In this document: positions 35,100 to 45,700 of the stretch, piece by piece
Position numbering within the stretch: position 1 is the stretch's first letter
How the letters are laid out: every line of letters starts with the position of its first letter
DNA from: Lachnospiraceae bacterium
Lineage (GTDB): Bacteria; Bacillota; Clostridia; Lachnospirales; Lachnospiraceae
Assembly: GCA_022793375.1 (NCBI GenBank)
Contig: JAAWCS010000042.1
Coordinates: 62,001 to 126,000, forward strand
Direction: 5' to 3'
Length of the DNA stretch: 64,000 nucleotides
The notes under the pieces: model-generated
Database searches by the model: none
What the model was told of the DNA's origin: nothing
The model's input: only the letters and a program-made list of their open reading frames with translations
Translations under genes and position numbers: made by a program

Positions 35100-35882
35100 T
35101 TATAAAATCGACAGATACCACTGTGCGGCAGCGTCCCCAAAAAAGAACGACGCCGCCAGGCCTGCTGCCAAAAAAGGGCCAAACGCAAAGCGGTCTTTCC
35201 GGGACAGACGCCCCTTCGCCAGCATCCACACGCAGTAGAGCCCACCGCTTATCAACCCTAAAAACATCGCTGCGATAATTGCTTTCCAACCCAGCAGAAA
35301 GCCGCTTGCCGCCATCAGCTTAATATCGCCGCCGCCAAACGCCCCCTCGACGCACAGCGTTAAGACGAGCATCGGCAGCGATACGGCCGCAGCGCCGATC
35401 AGGCGGTCGACAAGCCCGTGTTCCGGAAACAGCCACAGAGCGGCCGCCCCCAGCACCATTATCGCTATATGAAAACGATCGTAAATGATCCTTGTATCCC
35501 AGTCAATTCCGGCTACCGCCATCAAAATTGCCAGATAAGCAAAGGCCAGCAGCCCGCGCAGGGACAAAAGCCCCGCTTCTCCATAGCCAAACCAGGCGCC
35601 GCAGCACAAAAAAGCCAGGCCGCCCAGGCATTCTCCCATGAAATACCGCCCGGAAATCGGCTTTTTACAGCCGGCGCATCTTCCTCTCTGCACAAGAAAA
35701 CTCACGCAGGGAATCAATTCCCGCGCCGTCAATATCCGCCCGCAGGCCGGACAATGGCTCCGCCCCAGCACCACGCTTACCCCGCGCGGCAGGCGGAAAA
35801 TTACCACATTGATAAAACTGAACACACAGGCCCCCACCGCAAAGCGCAAAAGCGCCAGCACTCCTTTTAGCACGGCAATCAT
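35100..35882 (-). CDS. pilD: Prepilin peptidase PilD
   Basis: The 260-aa membrane enzyme cleaves and N-methylates prepilins. The N-terminal domain includes VFSFINVVIFRLPRG and two Cys pairs, CPACG and CAGCK, that bind zinc. The aspartate protease residues are in GIDWDTRIIYD and GGGDIKLMAASGF. About seven hydrophobic helices are seen. The ATG overlaps the stop of the upstream gene (ATGA), with GGAG ahead. It should process all the prepilins in this locus, including the giant one. Confidence 0.95.
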   Translation of the reverse strand: MIAVLKGVLALLRFAVGACVFSFINVVIFRLPRGVSVVLGRSHCPACGRILTARELIPCVSFLVQRGRCAGCKKPISGRYFMGECLGGLAFLCCGAWFGYGEAGLLSLRGLLAFAYLAILMAVAGIDWDTRIIYDRFHIAIMVLGAAALWLFPEHGLVDRLIGAAAVSLPMLVLTLCVEGAFGGGDIKLMAASGFLLGWKAIIAAMFLGLISGGLYCVWMLAKGRLSRKDRFAFGPFLAAGLAASFFFGDAAAQWYLSIL

Positions 35883-36343
35883 GGCGTTGACTCCGTTTGG
35901 AAATGCTGTGTACGGATGTAGGATTCCTGATAGTATACTTCGTAGGTCAGCGGTTCTTTGCAGTACATTACCGTGAAATCGCCTTCCTGGTAAAAGAAAC
36001 GTATTACCTCGTATCCCCTCTCGTCGGTTTGCAGTACCCAAAAATCTCCCGGTACTTTGCTGTCGGTAATGACCCTTGTCCAAACGGTTTCCGTGACGCC
36101 GCCTTCGCAGGAGGTGTCCTGGAACGGGTCGCCCGCGGCATAGCATTCGGTCGCCGCTACCTGCAGCGCAAGGCGCAGGGATTTGGCGTTGCCAAGCACG
36201 ACTTGCGCGTCAGCCCGGCGCATGATGAAAAGGGCGCTGGGGATGGCGGCCACAAGGATTGCCAGAACGATTGTGATGACCGAAACGGTGGTGATGACCC
36301 ATCGGTGTTTTGTGGGGTGAGAGAGGGGGGTTTTGTTTGGCAT
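35879..36343 (-). CDS. Membrane-anchored protein of the pilus locus (unknown)
   Basis: The 154-aa protein has a 14-residue basic start, one transmembrane helix (VITTVSVITIVLAILVAAIP) and a soluble C-terminal domain with two Cys residues (ECYAAGDPFQDTSC). The topology resembles a minor pilin, but no Gly before a hydrophobic stretch with Glu at +5 is present, so PilD processing is doubtful. It overlaps pilD by four bases and probably serves the pilus as an assembly or accessory protein. I do not recognise the family. Confidence 0.6.
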   Translation of the reverse strand: MPNKTPLSHPTKHRWVITTVSVITIVLAILVAAIPSALFIMRRADAQVVLGNAKSLRLALQVAATECYAAGDPFQDTSCEGGVTETVWTRVITDSKVPGDFWVLQTDERGYEVIRFFYQEGDFTVMYCKEPLTYEVYYQESYIRTQHFQTESTP

Positions 36344-36385
36344 AAGTATTGTCGTCTTTCTCTTTGTTTGTGGGTGGGTGGGGAA

Positions 36386-36555
36386 GCGGCGGGGAGGGAC
36401 GCCAGCCCCCCTGTGCAGTCCCTGTCCGGGCCCGCTCTCGCTTCGTGCCGGACGCAGCGGTGCTAAGTTCGCGCTTCGCTTCGCTCTCCGCTCACTAAGT
36501 ACCGGCGTCCGGCAAGAGCCCGGTCATGGACTGCACAGGGGGGCTGGCTGTAACA
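36386..36555 (-). repeat. Palindromic element with 148-nt core, copy 1
   Basis: The core runs 36401-36548. Its outer arms (36401-36421 and 36528-36548) are perfect 21-bp complements, and a middle stem TGCCGGACGC/GCGTCCGGCA (36446-36455, 36505-36514) is also perfect. The centre has conserved CTAAGTTCGCGCTTCGC and CGCTCACTAAG. A second copy of the same core length lies at 37461-37608 in the opposite orientation. Flanks GGCGGGGAGGGACGCC and TGTAACAG are shared too. It lies between two pilus genes and holds no frame I would call. Confidence 0.85.
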
Positions 36556-36739
36556 GGCGGCTTCCCGTAGCATAAGCAATTGGGAAGGTTCCTTTCCTTT
36601 GACATACTGTCCGTTATGGTCTCTGTCTTGGGAAAGGCGCCGTTACAGCCGGAATTATGTTTCCCCTGCGGCTCCTCTGAAACGTTGGCTGTTACTGCAT
36701 GCAGCGTTGGTTAAGGCGCTTAATCTCTGTATTGCTGCA

Positions 36740-36781
36740 TTTGCAATTAGTTCCGAATGGGACAGGAATGGTAATTGCAAA
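36740..36781. other. Hairpin in gene-free stretch 36556-36894
   Basis: TTTGCAATTA (36740-36749) and TAATTGCAAA (36772-36781) form a perfect ten-base stem with inner TTCC/GGAA pairing. The surrounding 340 bases between palindrome copy 1 and the major pilin stop have no recognisable gene or riboswitch. Confidence 0.5.
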
Positions 36782-36894
36782 CCTGGTGTCCTGCGGCCCT
36801 CTTCTGGTCATTCGACGCTGTAGCAGACTAACAGAATATTTCTTTTGTAAAAGGATGGTTTGGTTTTATAGATTATAGGGTCGTAGTCGCAAGG

Positions 36895-37290
36895 TCAATC
36901 AAAATTATATCCACCATCTGGCGTATATGTACAGGTAATACCGCTATTTGTGTATTTTACCTCACTTATTTTGCCATCTTCAGCAGTAATGCTGGTAATG
37001 TTTCCATCTACTTCTGCCAGTTCCGCCACTTTAGTAAGCTCAATATTCGCACCGGCACCAAATGTTACATTATCCACATCTTTAGCACCATAATATTCAT
37101 CCGCCAACGTCTGCGCCGCCATTACTACCTGCCGGGTTTCTGCGATAATCTGCTTCTCCTTCGCCTTGTCAATATACCCCGTCAACGCCGGAATCAGCAG
37201 CGCGGCCAGGATCGCCAGGATTACCAATACTACGATCAGTTCTACCAGGGTAAAACCCTTCTTTTTGTTGTTCTTCAAGCTTTTTAACAT
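36895..37290 (-). CDS. Major pilin-type prepilin (PulG/PilA-like)
   Basis: The 131-aa prepilin has a short leader KKKG followed by FTLVELIVVLVILAILAALL, the class III signal cut after Gly by PilD, with Glu at +5. The rest is a small globular domain with repeated acidic loops and a single Cys. Its size, strong AAGGAGG ribosome site and own intergenic space suggest it is the main pilus subunit; this is inference. Palindromic elements flank the gene on both sides. Confidence 0.9.
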   Translation of the reverse strand: MLKSLKNNKKKGFTLVELIVVLVILAILAALLIPALTGYIDKAKEKQIIAETRQVVMAAQTLADEYYGAKDVDNVTFGAGANIELTKVAELAEVDGNITSITAEDGKISEVKYTNSGITCTYTPDGGYNFD

Positions 37291-37370
37291 CTTCTTCCTC
37301 CTTAATAATTTAGAAGTGCTTCATGGAGCAGTTTTCTGCCCGCATGTGTGTGCAAACAATGATTTTTTCT

Positions 37371-37401
37371 TTAAAAGATTCCATCATGGATTTGCTGTCA
37401 A
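37371..37401 (-). promoter_or_regulatory. Weak candidate promoter of the major pilin gene
   Basis: A perfect -35 TTGACA (37396-37401, minus strand) is followed after 19 bases by TTTTAA (37371-37376); the -10 is poor. It lies about 80-110 bases before the pilin ATG. Confidence 0.3.
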
Positions 37402-37452
37402 CGAGTATCGGTTTTACGGTTACGATCCACAGCCGGTTTCCCTGGATACGGC

Positions 37453-37620
37453 GTGTTACAGCCTGAGTTTCTGGGCATTGCCTGCCCGGGCCCTTTACAA
37501 ACGCCGGCCCTTAGTGAGCGCAAGCGGCAGCGAAGCGCGAACTTAGTGCCGCTGCGTTTGTAACGGAGCGAGAGCGCGCCCGGGCAGGCAATGCCCAGGA
37601 ACCCAGGCGTCACTCCCCGC
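37453..37620 (+). repeat. Palindromic element with 148-nt core, copy 2
   Basis: The core runs 37461-37608, the same length as copy 1 but inverted relative to it. Outer arms (37461-37484 and 37585-37608) match in 22 of 24 positions; the middle stem TTACAAACGC/GCGTTTGTAA (37495-37504, 37554-37563) is perfect though its sequence differs from copy 1 at four pairs, all compensated. CTTAGTGAGCG and GCGAAGCGCGAACTTAG in the centre are conserved. Confidence 0.85.
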
Positions 37621-37718
37621 CCCCTGTAAACCATAACAATCTATATAAAATGCCCCGCCAAAAAAAACGGTACGCATCACTTTTCTCTGCCTCTTCCAAC
37701 CCACAGGCCCTTCTTTGT

Positions 37719-38498
37719 TCAAGACCCTGCCGTATATATGTCCGTCACAGTCAGAGCATCGTTTCTCTTTACCTCATAACGGAAATCTATTACCGCCGTA
37801 TCCCTGGTCACCAGCTGGGTACGGGCCGCGTCGCTGTAAAGACACACCTCCGCCAGCAAATATTCTACAGGGTCGCCCACCTGCGGGGTCGTGCCGTCGC
37901 TTTTGGGCGGGTAGGAAAAGGTGATTTCCAGGTAGTTGCCCATATAGTAGCCGTCGGTAAAGATGCCCGCTACCGCCCGGGCCACGGGGGTTCCGTCTTT
38001 TTGGCAGACGTAGCGGTTCTGTTTGTCCTGGGAGTAATAACGGCCAAGCAGACGCCCGGGCGTTATCCCCTCTTCTGCCTGCAGCGAATCGTCGTCGTCA
38101 GTGCGCAGATAGATATCTGTCTCTTCACAGCCGCCTGTTGAAATCACAAGCAGATAATTTTGCGTCGTGATAAACTCCAGGGCCTGGCCTCTGTCTTTGC
38201 CGGGCTTGTTTAGAATTTCGGCGTTGCCTGCGACCTCGTCGCCGGCCTGCGTGGCTTTTTCGTAAATCTTTACGTAGCCGGTCGCCTCCTGCGCCAGGCC
38301 GCGAAGCTCCTGAATCGTATTGTCCACAATGATCTGCGCATACTGCAGTTTCTGCATCCGCACAAACATTTTGGCCGCCGGGCTCAGGATTCCGATGATA
38401 AAGGCCATCATAATGCCGAACAAAAGCAGCGTGACCACCATTTCTACCAGGGTGACGCCGGCTTTACGGTTCTCCCGCAGTTTTTTCAGTCGTTTCAC
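37719..38498 (-). CDS. Minor prepilin, PilW/GspJ-like
   Basis: The 259-aa prepilin has the cleavage signal RKAG followed by VTLVEMVVTLLLFGIMMAF, with Glu at +5 and Val instead of Phe at +1. The large C-terminal domain fits the size of PilW/GspJ minor pilins. It overlaps the next prepilin gene by four bases. It likely belongs to the tip complex with the two upstream minor pilins and the giant protein. Confidence 0.82.
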   Translation of the reverse strand: MKRLKKLRENRKAGVTLVEMVVTLLLFGIMMAFIIGILSPAAKMFVRMQKLQYAQIIVDNTIQELRGLAQEATGYVKIYEKATQAGDEVAGNAEILNKPGKDRGQALEFITTQNYLLVISTGGCEETDIYLRTDDDDSLQAEEGITPGRLLGRYYSQDKQNRYVCQKDGTPVARAVAGIFTDGYYMGNYLEITFSYPPKSDGTTPQVGDPVEYLLAEVCLYSDAARTQLVTRDTAVIDFRYEVKRNDALTVTDIYTAGS

Positions 38499-38887
38499 GG
38501 AGTCCCACCCCCTTGGGCCGGATCGGACCCGAATACATAGAAATCGATGGTCTGATACGCGCCGGCTTCGTCGGTATATTGGGCCTTAATTGTCCCCAGG
38601 TCTACGTTTACCGCAAAAAGGATTTCCGTTCCCTCAAGGCTTCCGTCATGGGAGACTGCCTTAAAGACAAGTTCCGCCGACTCGCTGCCCGGGATGTATG
38701 CCGCCTCGCGCAGGCTCTGACAGATCTGCGAATTGGTTTCGCGAAGCTGCTCGCTGCGCCGCTGTGCATTGCTGCAGAAAACAATCGCTCCCTGCAGGAT
38801 CCCTACCAGAATCAGGAATACAACGGCGCTTACCATGATTTCTACCAGAGTCTCTCCGGAACGGGAAACGTCTTTCTTTCTTTTCAT
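38495..38887 (-). CDS. Minor prepilin, PilV/GspI-like
   Basis: The 130-aa prepilin has leader MKRKKDVSRSG then ETLVEIMVSAVVFLILVGIL, with Glu at +5 and Glu rather than Phe at +1. The small domain and its place before the larger PilW-like gene match PilV/GspI. The ATG is set by AAGGAGGG seven bases ahead; it overlaps the upstream gene stop. Confidence 0.8.
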   Translation of the reverse strand: MKRKKDVSRSGETLVEIMVSAVVFLILVGILQGAIVFCSNAQRRSEQLRETNSQICQSLREAAYIPGSESAELVFKAVSHDGSLEGTEILFAVNVDLGTIKAQYTDEAGAYQTIDFYVFGSDPAQGGGTP

Positions 38888-39678
38888 GGATTCCCTCCTT
38901 CCGGCCCGGCGTAGGTTTCCTTGATGAAATGGCATGTCTGAATATCGTCCGAGGAGGGATCAAACTGATAGGCGATTTGATCGCCGGACCCCAGCGAAAT
39001 TATCTCGCCCTCCGCACTGGACATATGCCACGCATTATTCGCCCACACGACTATATCTCCCTTATAGCGGAAGGTAACTCGATACGTCGCCTTCTGCTGA
39101 TACTGCGTCCGGTAACTATAGGAAACGCCGTCCAGCGTCGCCGTCACCTCCACCGTAAAGGTACGGCGGTTAAACAGGGTTCCTTCTAACTGGGTTATGG
39201 CCGTCGCGTCGGAGTCGCCGTTGATAAATCCCGACATACCCGTATCGGTTTCCTCAAGCCCCTCTTTGTACAAGGCGATCCGGATCACCCCGTATTCGGG
39301 GTTTTCGTCGCCTGCGTTGCCGCCCGTGTAGTGGAACACGGTCGCTTCCGGATGGTTCGGGTCGTACTCCCCGTATATGCCCTCCAGAAATTTATAGACA
39401 TATTGATAAAAGCTTCTCTCCGGAGCCGCATCGTCTCCGCTGGTTTTTGTGTAGCTTGCCAGCTCTTTCTCCAGCACCTGGCTGAAGCTTTGCGCCAGCT
39501 GATAACTGCGTTCCTGCCTGAGCCTTTCGTTTGCCCGGGAGAGCAGGACGCCTGCCGTATACAGCATTGCAAGGGCAAATGCCATCAGAAGCGCCGCCAC
39601 ACAGATCACAACGACAAGGGAAGCGCCTTGTCTGGCTTCTTCTTTTCCGGCCGGCCGTAGGTTCGTCTGCTTTGGCAT
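38884..39678 (-). CDS. GspK/PilX-like pilin without Glu+5
   Basis: The 264-aa protein has a basic start, then RQG followed by ASLVVVICVAALLMAFALAM, a pilin-type helix in which the +5 residue is Val, not Glu. Lack of Glu+5 is the mark of GspK and similar tip pilins, which need no partner charge below them. AAAGGAGGGG lies five bases before the ATG. It follows the giant pilin gene by 34 bases and overlaps the PilV-like gene. Confidence 0.7.
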   Translation of the reverse strand: MPKQTNLRPAGKEEARQGASLVVVICVAALLMAFALAMLYTAGVLLSRANERLRQERSYQLAQSFSQVLEKELASYTKTSGDDAAPERSFYQYVYKFLEGIYGEYDPNHPEATVFHYTGGNAGDENPEYGVIRIALYKEGLEETDTGMSGFINGDSDATAITQLEGTLFNRRTFTVEVTATLDGVSYSYRTQYQQKATYRVTFRYKGDIVVWANNAWHMSSAEGEIISLGSGDQIAYQFDPSSDDIQTCHFIKETYAGPEGGNP

Positions 39679-39712
39679 ATGCCCCTCCTTTCTTTTGGTT
39701 TCGCAATGCTTT

Positions 39713-42700
39713 TTAGTTTCCAAAGGTTATTTCTTTTATATCCGACGCCACATATGCATCGCTCTGGCCGGAGCCGTCCGGAGCGTTTGCCGCCACGTCG
39801 CACCAGATCTTAACCGATTTTGTGGGCCGCAGGCTGCTGTCGTCTATGCTCACATTCGATGACGCAGGCTTCAGGCTTTCGGCATCCGGCAGAACCAGCG
39901 TGTAGATGAGCCCTGCGCCGTCCTGTCGTACCTCCAGCTGTGCCGCGCATTCCAGGGTATAGAGATTGGTAACGCCGCTGTTTTGGTAGCTGCCGTCCGC
40001 TTTCATGACATATCCGGACAACAGGAAAAATTCGTTCCCGTTTCCGTCTGTCTGCGGCGGTATCGCTTCCCATGTATTGTTGTCCGGATTATTGCGGAAT
40101 ATCTGCACGGAATCCGCGGTTTCTACAATCCTGAACTGAGCCGCGCTTCCGTCGCTTCTCGTAAGTTCCATAAAAGCGCTGTCCGCCAGTTCCGTATTAC
40201 TCCAGGACAGCACGCGCCGGTTGGCTGTCCATGTCTCCTCCTGCGGTGGTAAGTCAGGGTTCAGCTTCGTCTCGACCAGCACTTCCCTCTCCTGCGTGGC
40301 AAGCGCCACCGTCGGCATCTCCAGTTTGACAAAGGGAAGCTGCCATACATCCGTGTTCGCCGTCCACAGAGAACTTACCTGTCCGCCGCCGGAGGAAATT
40401 CTTGTACCAAATACGATCCATTTTCCTGCATATTGAGGCGAAAGGTCGTTCAATGTATGGCCACTGACACTTTCGCTGACCGGATCCATTGCCACCGGGG
40501 GCGACGCTGTTCCGGCTTCCGCAAACGGATAGAACGCGATGGCATCCGCTGGCTCTGTTCCGGACTCCCATGCCGCTATCGCCGCTTGTGCGGCCGCTTC
40601 CGTATCAAATACATACCCTTTCAGCAGATAGCTGCTTTCGCCGGACGGGGGCGGGGCCGTGAGGGGTCTTGTCACTTTCACCTGCAGGCCGTTTTCCCGG
40701 AACGCGTCCATCGACACGGGATTATTTCTCTCATAGTTCCAGGACTTCTCCCAATTCACCACCGGTTTTTCAATCCGGCTGGGTACCGTCAACTCAAAGG
40801 TCACGCCGTCCACACTGTCTACATAGGCGGGATCGGTATCTGCCGCTTCCGCTACCACGTAGATCTGTATCCGGCTGCCTTCATACGGTTCCAGATTTAC
40901 ATCGTTCTTTTCATAGGCCGGCTGTCCCGCAGGGATCGGATCTCCCATTTTTACAGGGGTTCCCCAGCCTGAGACTGCCGGATCGTAAGGCCGCACATAG
41001 ATCTGGTATCCGGTACAGCCCTGCTGGTTTCCGACCGCTTCAGGGGTTACCGGACTCCAGGTCACCGTATAGTAGAGTTCGTCCGGCTGTGTATTTTTCA
41101 CCGCCGGCTGAGCCGGCTGCGGCAGACGCTGTCTGACCGCGTAGGTCTCCACCGAGGTCAGCCCTACTCTGCCGGCGCCGGCATCGCCGATGCGGGTCAA
41201 GGAAAGTTCTACCTGTCTGTAATTCCAATTCTCCGCATCCGCCGTCAGGCTGTTGCCGTCCACTGTCTGGTTTGTTGCAATGGCAACTCTGGTTCCGTCG
41301 TCGCGGATTCCCGTAAGGGTGACGCTGTATCGCTGTCCCGGCGCGTAGCTGGTTTCATCCCATTTGAATTCATATTGCAGGCGGTTATCCTGTGTCAGGA
41401 TCGGCGTTAAGCTGCCGGCCGCCGCCATCGGGCTGGGAGCCGGAAGCCATGTAAACAACCCCCCTCCGTTCGTCGGGTAGTTTTGCCGATAATCTGCAAA
41501 TGTTGGATCGCTCAGTACCACGCTCTCCCCGTAGGTCCAGTCTCCTGTCTCCAGATCCAGCATACGGAAACTCGCGTTCCCTGGCCCGTCGTTCTCTGCC
41601 CCATACCAGCTGTATACCGGCCCCAAACCGGAATTTACGTACCATACCCGTATATACAAATCCGACGCTTCGGAAAGAGTCTCCGGCAGGTTGGCAAAGG
41701 TCGCCGAAGCTTTTCCCTTTGACGCGGTTAGGATATCCTGGCTGACGAAGGTTACACCCTCGCGTTCGTCCGGGGTTCCCGCTCTCCAGGTTCCCACAAG
41801 TTCTGCCCGGTAAACAGGCGGTGTTGTGATATTTCCATCTCCTGTTTCCAGCGTAACGACGATGCGCAGGTCGGAAAGATTGGTTCCCGTGACATCACAG
41901 GTAAGCTGTGCCACGCCGGCGGCCGGCTTCGTGCCTAAGCGAACAGACGGCGTGTAGCCCGGCAGATATACCGGTACGGATACCTGCGCCGAATCCTGGA
42001 ACGGATTCGCACCCATTGCGACCGCCTGAACCAGAAGCTGATCCAGGGACGCGGAGGACGACAGGGACGCGGTCAGCGTCGGATCGCTTCTCCACATAAG
42101 GAGACCGTCGGCTCCCGGTACAAGCTGCAATTCCAGGCCGCTCTTTGGCTGCACCGAGATGTAGTAATCGGGGATACCGTCAAAGTCCACGGCGTTCAGC
42201 AGCCGCAGGCGGTAGCTATATGTACCGCCGTCGCTTGCCAGTTCAATCCGCAAATCCGGGACCGGAAGCATTTCCTTATTGTCTACCGAATCCGTTGAAG
42301 CGGCTTCTTCTGACGGCTGTATATCGTCGTACATGCTGCAGGCGCGCACCTTTGCTACCAGGATGCCCGGACGGGCAGCATCCTCTTTTGAGAGTGTCAG
42401 ACTGTAAGTCTCGCTGTAAAACTCGATGTCGGAAACAAGAAGCTCCTCCTGGTCTCCGTTTACGATATACAGCTCGGCTATGTATCGGAACGGGTCGCTG
42501 TCCTTGGCCGGCGTTACCTCAAGCCGGATCTGGCTTCCGTTCCGATCCAGGGTCACGGACGACGGTTTCGCCATCCGGCTTCCCGTCGGGCCCGTTTCAT
42601 ACGGCCCTTCGATACGGCGGTAGGCTTCGCGGACGTATTCGTCAAAACCGGAATCTTTCCCGCAAATACTGGCGATAGTTCCATAACGGCTCGCTTTGCT

Positions 42701-45700
42701 AACGTCCACGGTAAAGAGGACAAATCCTACATCTTGGTTGTTCAGCCTAACCGTTTCGTCGTTTACAATCACCAGTTGATTCTTTTTAGTGGTCTCTGTT
42801 TTATCCTTCAAAAATATAAAATATCGTTTCCCATCTTTTGTAAGCGAGTGGACCAGGCCTGTAAAAGCCCGCGTCGCGTCCGATCCGTTGTTAGTCAACC
42901 CATCAAATGTTGCTACTGCATTGTTTTCAAATCGGAAACTATTCGCATTCCACCCGTTTGTTTCACTATCTCCTAAAAAGTAATTGCACCTACCATACCC
43001 GCGATCCGTACCTCCTATCAAGTCCGGTTTGCTGTTGCCATTACGATAAGAAATGATCGGATAGCCGGGATCATGATAAAACTCATCCTTACGGGTAATT
43101 GAATAGCAGTCCTGCAGAATCGTATGTCCAGAATCCAGGTCATACTTATCGCCCAAAATTCCGGCAGAAAATTTATTGCTGCCGCCTCTTAGTACCGAAG
43201 CAAAATTACGGCAGCGCTCGATACGCAGGTCAATATTCCAAACCGCATTCGGAATCGGATCGCCATTTTTTCCCGGATGATCGCAGGAAAAGAACCCCAC
43301 AATCCCCGAAGCCATTGACTGGGAATAAATCTCCACCCCCGGCTCATTCACACAATCCAGTACCTGAATCGTAAAATGCTGGCCGTTTCCCTGTGCTGCC
43401 GCATCATACGCCGTCACGTTTCCCAAAATGCCGGCGCTGTCATTGGCACACTTCTCTGTATCCGTCTTATTCCGCCCGTAAATACTTCCGTAATTCCGGC
43501 AGCTGATAATATTGTAGGTATGGTTCTCATTCGCATGATATAGCTGGGCTACAATCCCCCCCGCTGCCCCAAGCCAGCCTTCCACATGGGTCGTCTGCAA
43601 AATTCCATAGTTATAACAGCTCTCGACCGTTCCGCCCGTTCCCGTCCACTGTCCGAGAATTCCGCCCGAATAATGGGTGTTAAAACCATAGACTGTGCCG
43701 TAGTTCAGGCAATTCCGGATTTTCCATCCCTCTATCGTACTGTTGTTCTGATTGCCGACAATGCCGCCGGCAAAACGGTTGGTAGACCCCTTCGACAGTT
43801 CCCGGCCGACAAACGCCTGGTTTACCAAAAAGGACAGGTCATGGTCGGACTCATTCATGCCGATGATGCCGCCGGTCCCCACACCGATGGCGCTCGATTG
43901 ATTATTCAGATACCAATTGCCCGTGGCGCAGTAATCCACCCGTCCGCTGGGCGCGTTATAAGCCGTAATCCCGCCTATATTGCCGTTGGTAGACATGACA
44001 AGATGCAGAGTCCGGTTGGCTATTACTTCTGTGACTTTGTCCTCATACTTCAGTTCATTCAGACAATTGCCCGACGCATAAATAACCATCTGCGCATCCC
44101 CGGATAACCCCTGCTTCCCTGCCTTTTCCAAAAGTTCCGGCATCGTCTGCACCCGCGCGCCGTTTCCCGCCGCCATCAGCGATTCCGTCACCGCGTCGCC
44201 GGATAATTCGATCTGTCCTTTATTATAGCCCGCAATTCCGCCGGCCATGCCGCTTCCGACCCGGATATGGGACGGATTTTGGGTATCGTTTTTAAGCAGG
44301 CAGTCCGTGATTACGCCTGTCTCTTCGTTTTTGCCGGCCACGCCGCCGACGTGGGAAGCCTGCCGTTCTTTCTCTTCTGCCGTGCTGGTGCTGGTTGCCG
44401 TATAGATACCGTTGACCTCCATCCGGATTGTCTGCACCTCACAGCCTGCCAGCGTGCCGCGGTTTTCTCCGGCGATCCCGCCGTAGCAGGCGCCGACCGC
44501 ACTGCTGCCCGCTTCTTTTATGGTTCCCTCTGTAAAGGAACAGCTTTCCGCCCGAGCGTTCTCTCCGTTTTGCCCGGCAATGCCGCCCAGATAACGGTAA
44601 TTGTTAAAGTTCTCAAACGTTACTCCCGAAACCGTCACCGCGCTTATGATACCGGAATTCCCGGCCGTACCTTGGGCCGCGTTTTCATTGCGCCCGGCCG
44701 CCGCGCCGACCGTGAGGGCCTGCGTCGTAATCGTAATTTCCGGCATCTTCTCTATTTTCATGTCCCGGAGAATTCCCTGGTTTAAACCTGCCGCGCCGCC
44801 GACGTAATCCGAAGCGCCGGAAAGGCGGACCTGGCTGTTTGTCGTCTGCAAAGAACTTTGCTCCACCACGCCGCCAGCCGCGTTTAACGCGCAGATCGCC
44901 CCGATTGCACGGACATCGCCCTCCTGCTCCGTTCCCTGGCTTTGGATTGTCAGGCCGAAATTTTCGTCGCCGACCTGGCATTTTGTAATCGTTCCGTAGT
45001 TTTTGGCAGCAATCCCGCCGGCATAGCCCTGGTTGCTTCTGACCGTTCCGCCGGCGCTTATGCAGGCAGACAGCTCACATCCGGGCTGATTGACCGCCAC
45101 AATGCCGCCGGCCGGCCCGCGGTCCGCAGTTACCTCCTCACACTTGTTGTACACCGACGCAATCGAGCCGTTCGACTCCCCGGCAATTCCCCCGACGTAT
45201 CCCGACAGGGCGCGGATCTGGCGGGCCGAGCAGACGATCCGTCCGCTCCCCTCCATTTTCAGGACCCCTTCGTGGAGTCCGACGATGCCGCCGACTTTTT
45301 GCCGGCCGATGATATTCGTATTCTCGTTTACCGCTACGACATCGCTGCCGCCGTTCTCTTTCACGACGATCTGGCCGCCGGCTCTGTTCCATCCCACGAT
45401 CCCGCCGATTCCCGTGCCGCCGGTTTCCCCGCTGCCGGTCGCGCGGATTGTACGGCTGGTGTCGCTGTCGTCGGCCGTAATCTCGATCTTCCCGGCATTT
45501 CCGCCGGCGATCCCGCCGGCATAGTCGCCGGCCGCCGTAATGTTGGCATTATTTTTATTGTTTTTCAGCGCCGCTCCCGCCATATTGTAGCCGGCAATGC
45601 CGCCGACATAACTGCGTCCGGAGACGTTGCTGCCGGCCCACGTTAAACAGGACTCAATCAGGCCCGACGCAAAATCCGTATAGACGTCCATCGGCGCCGT

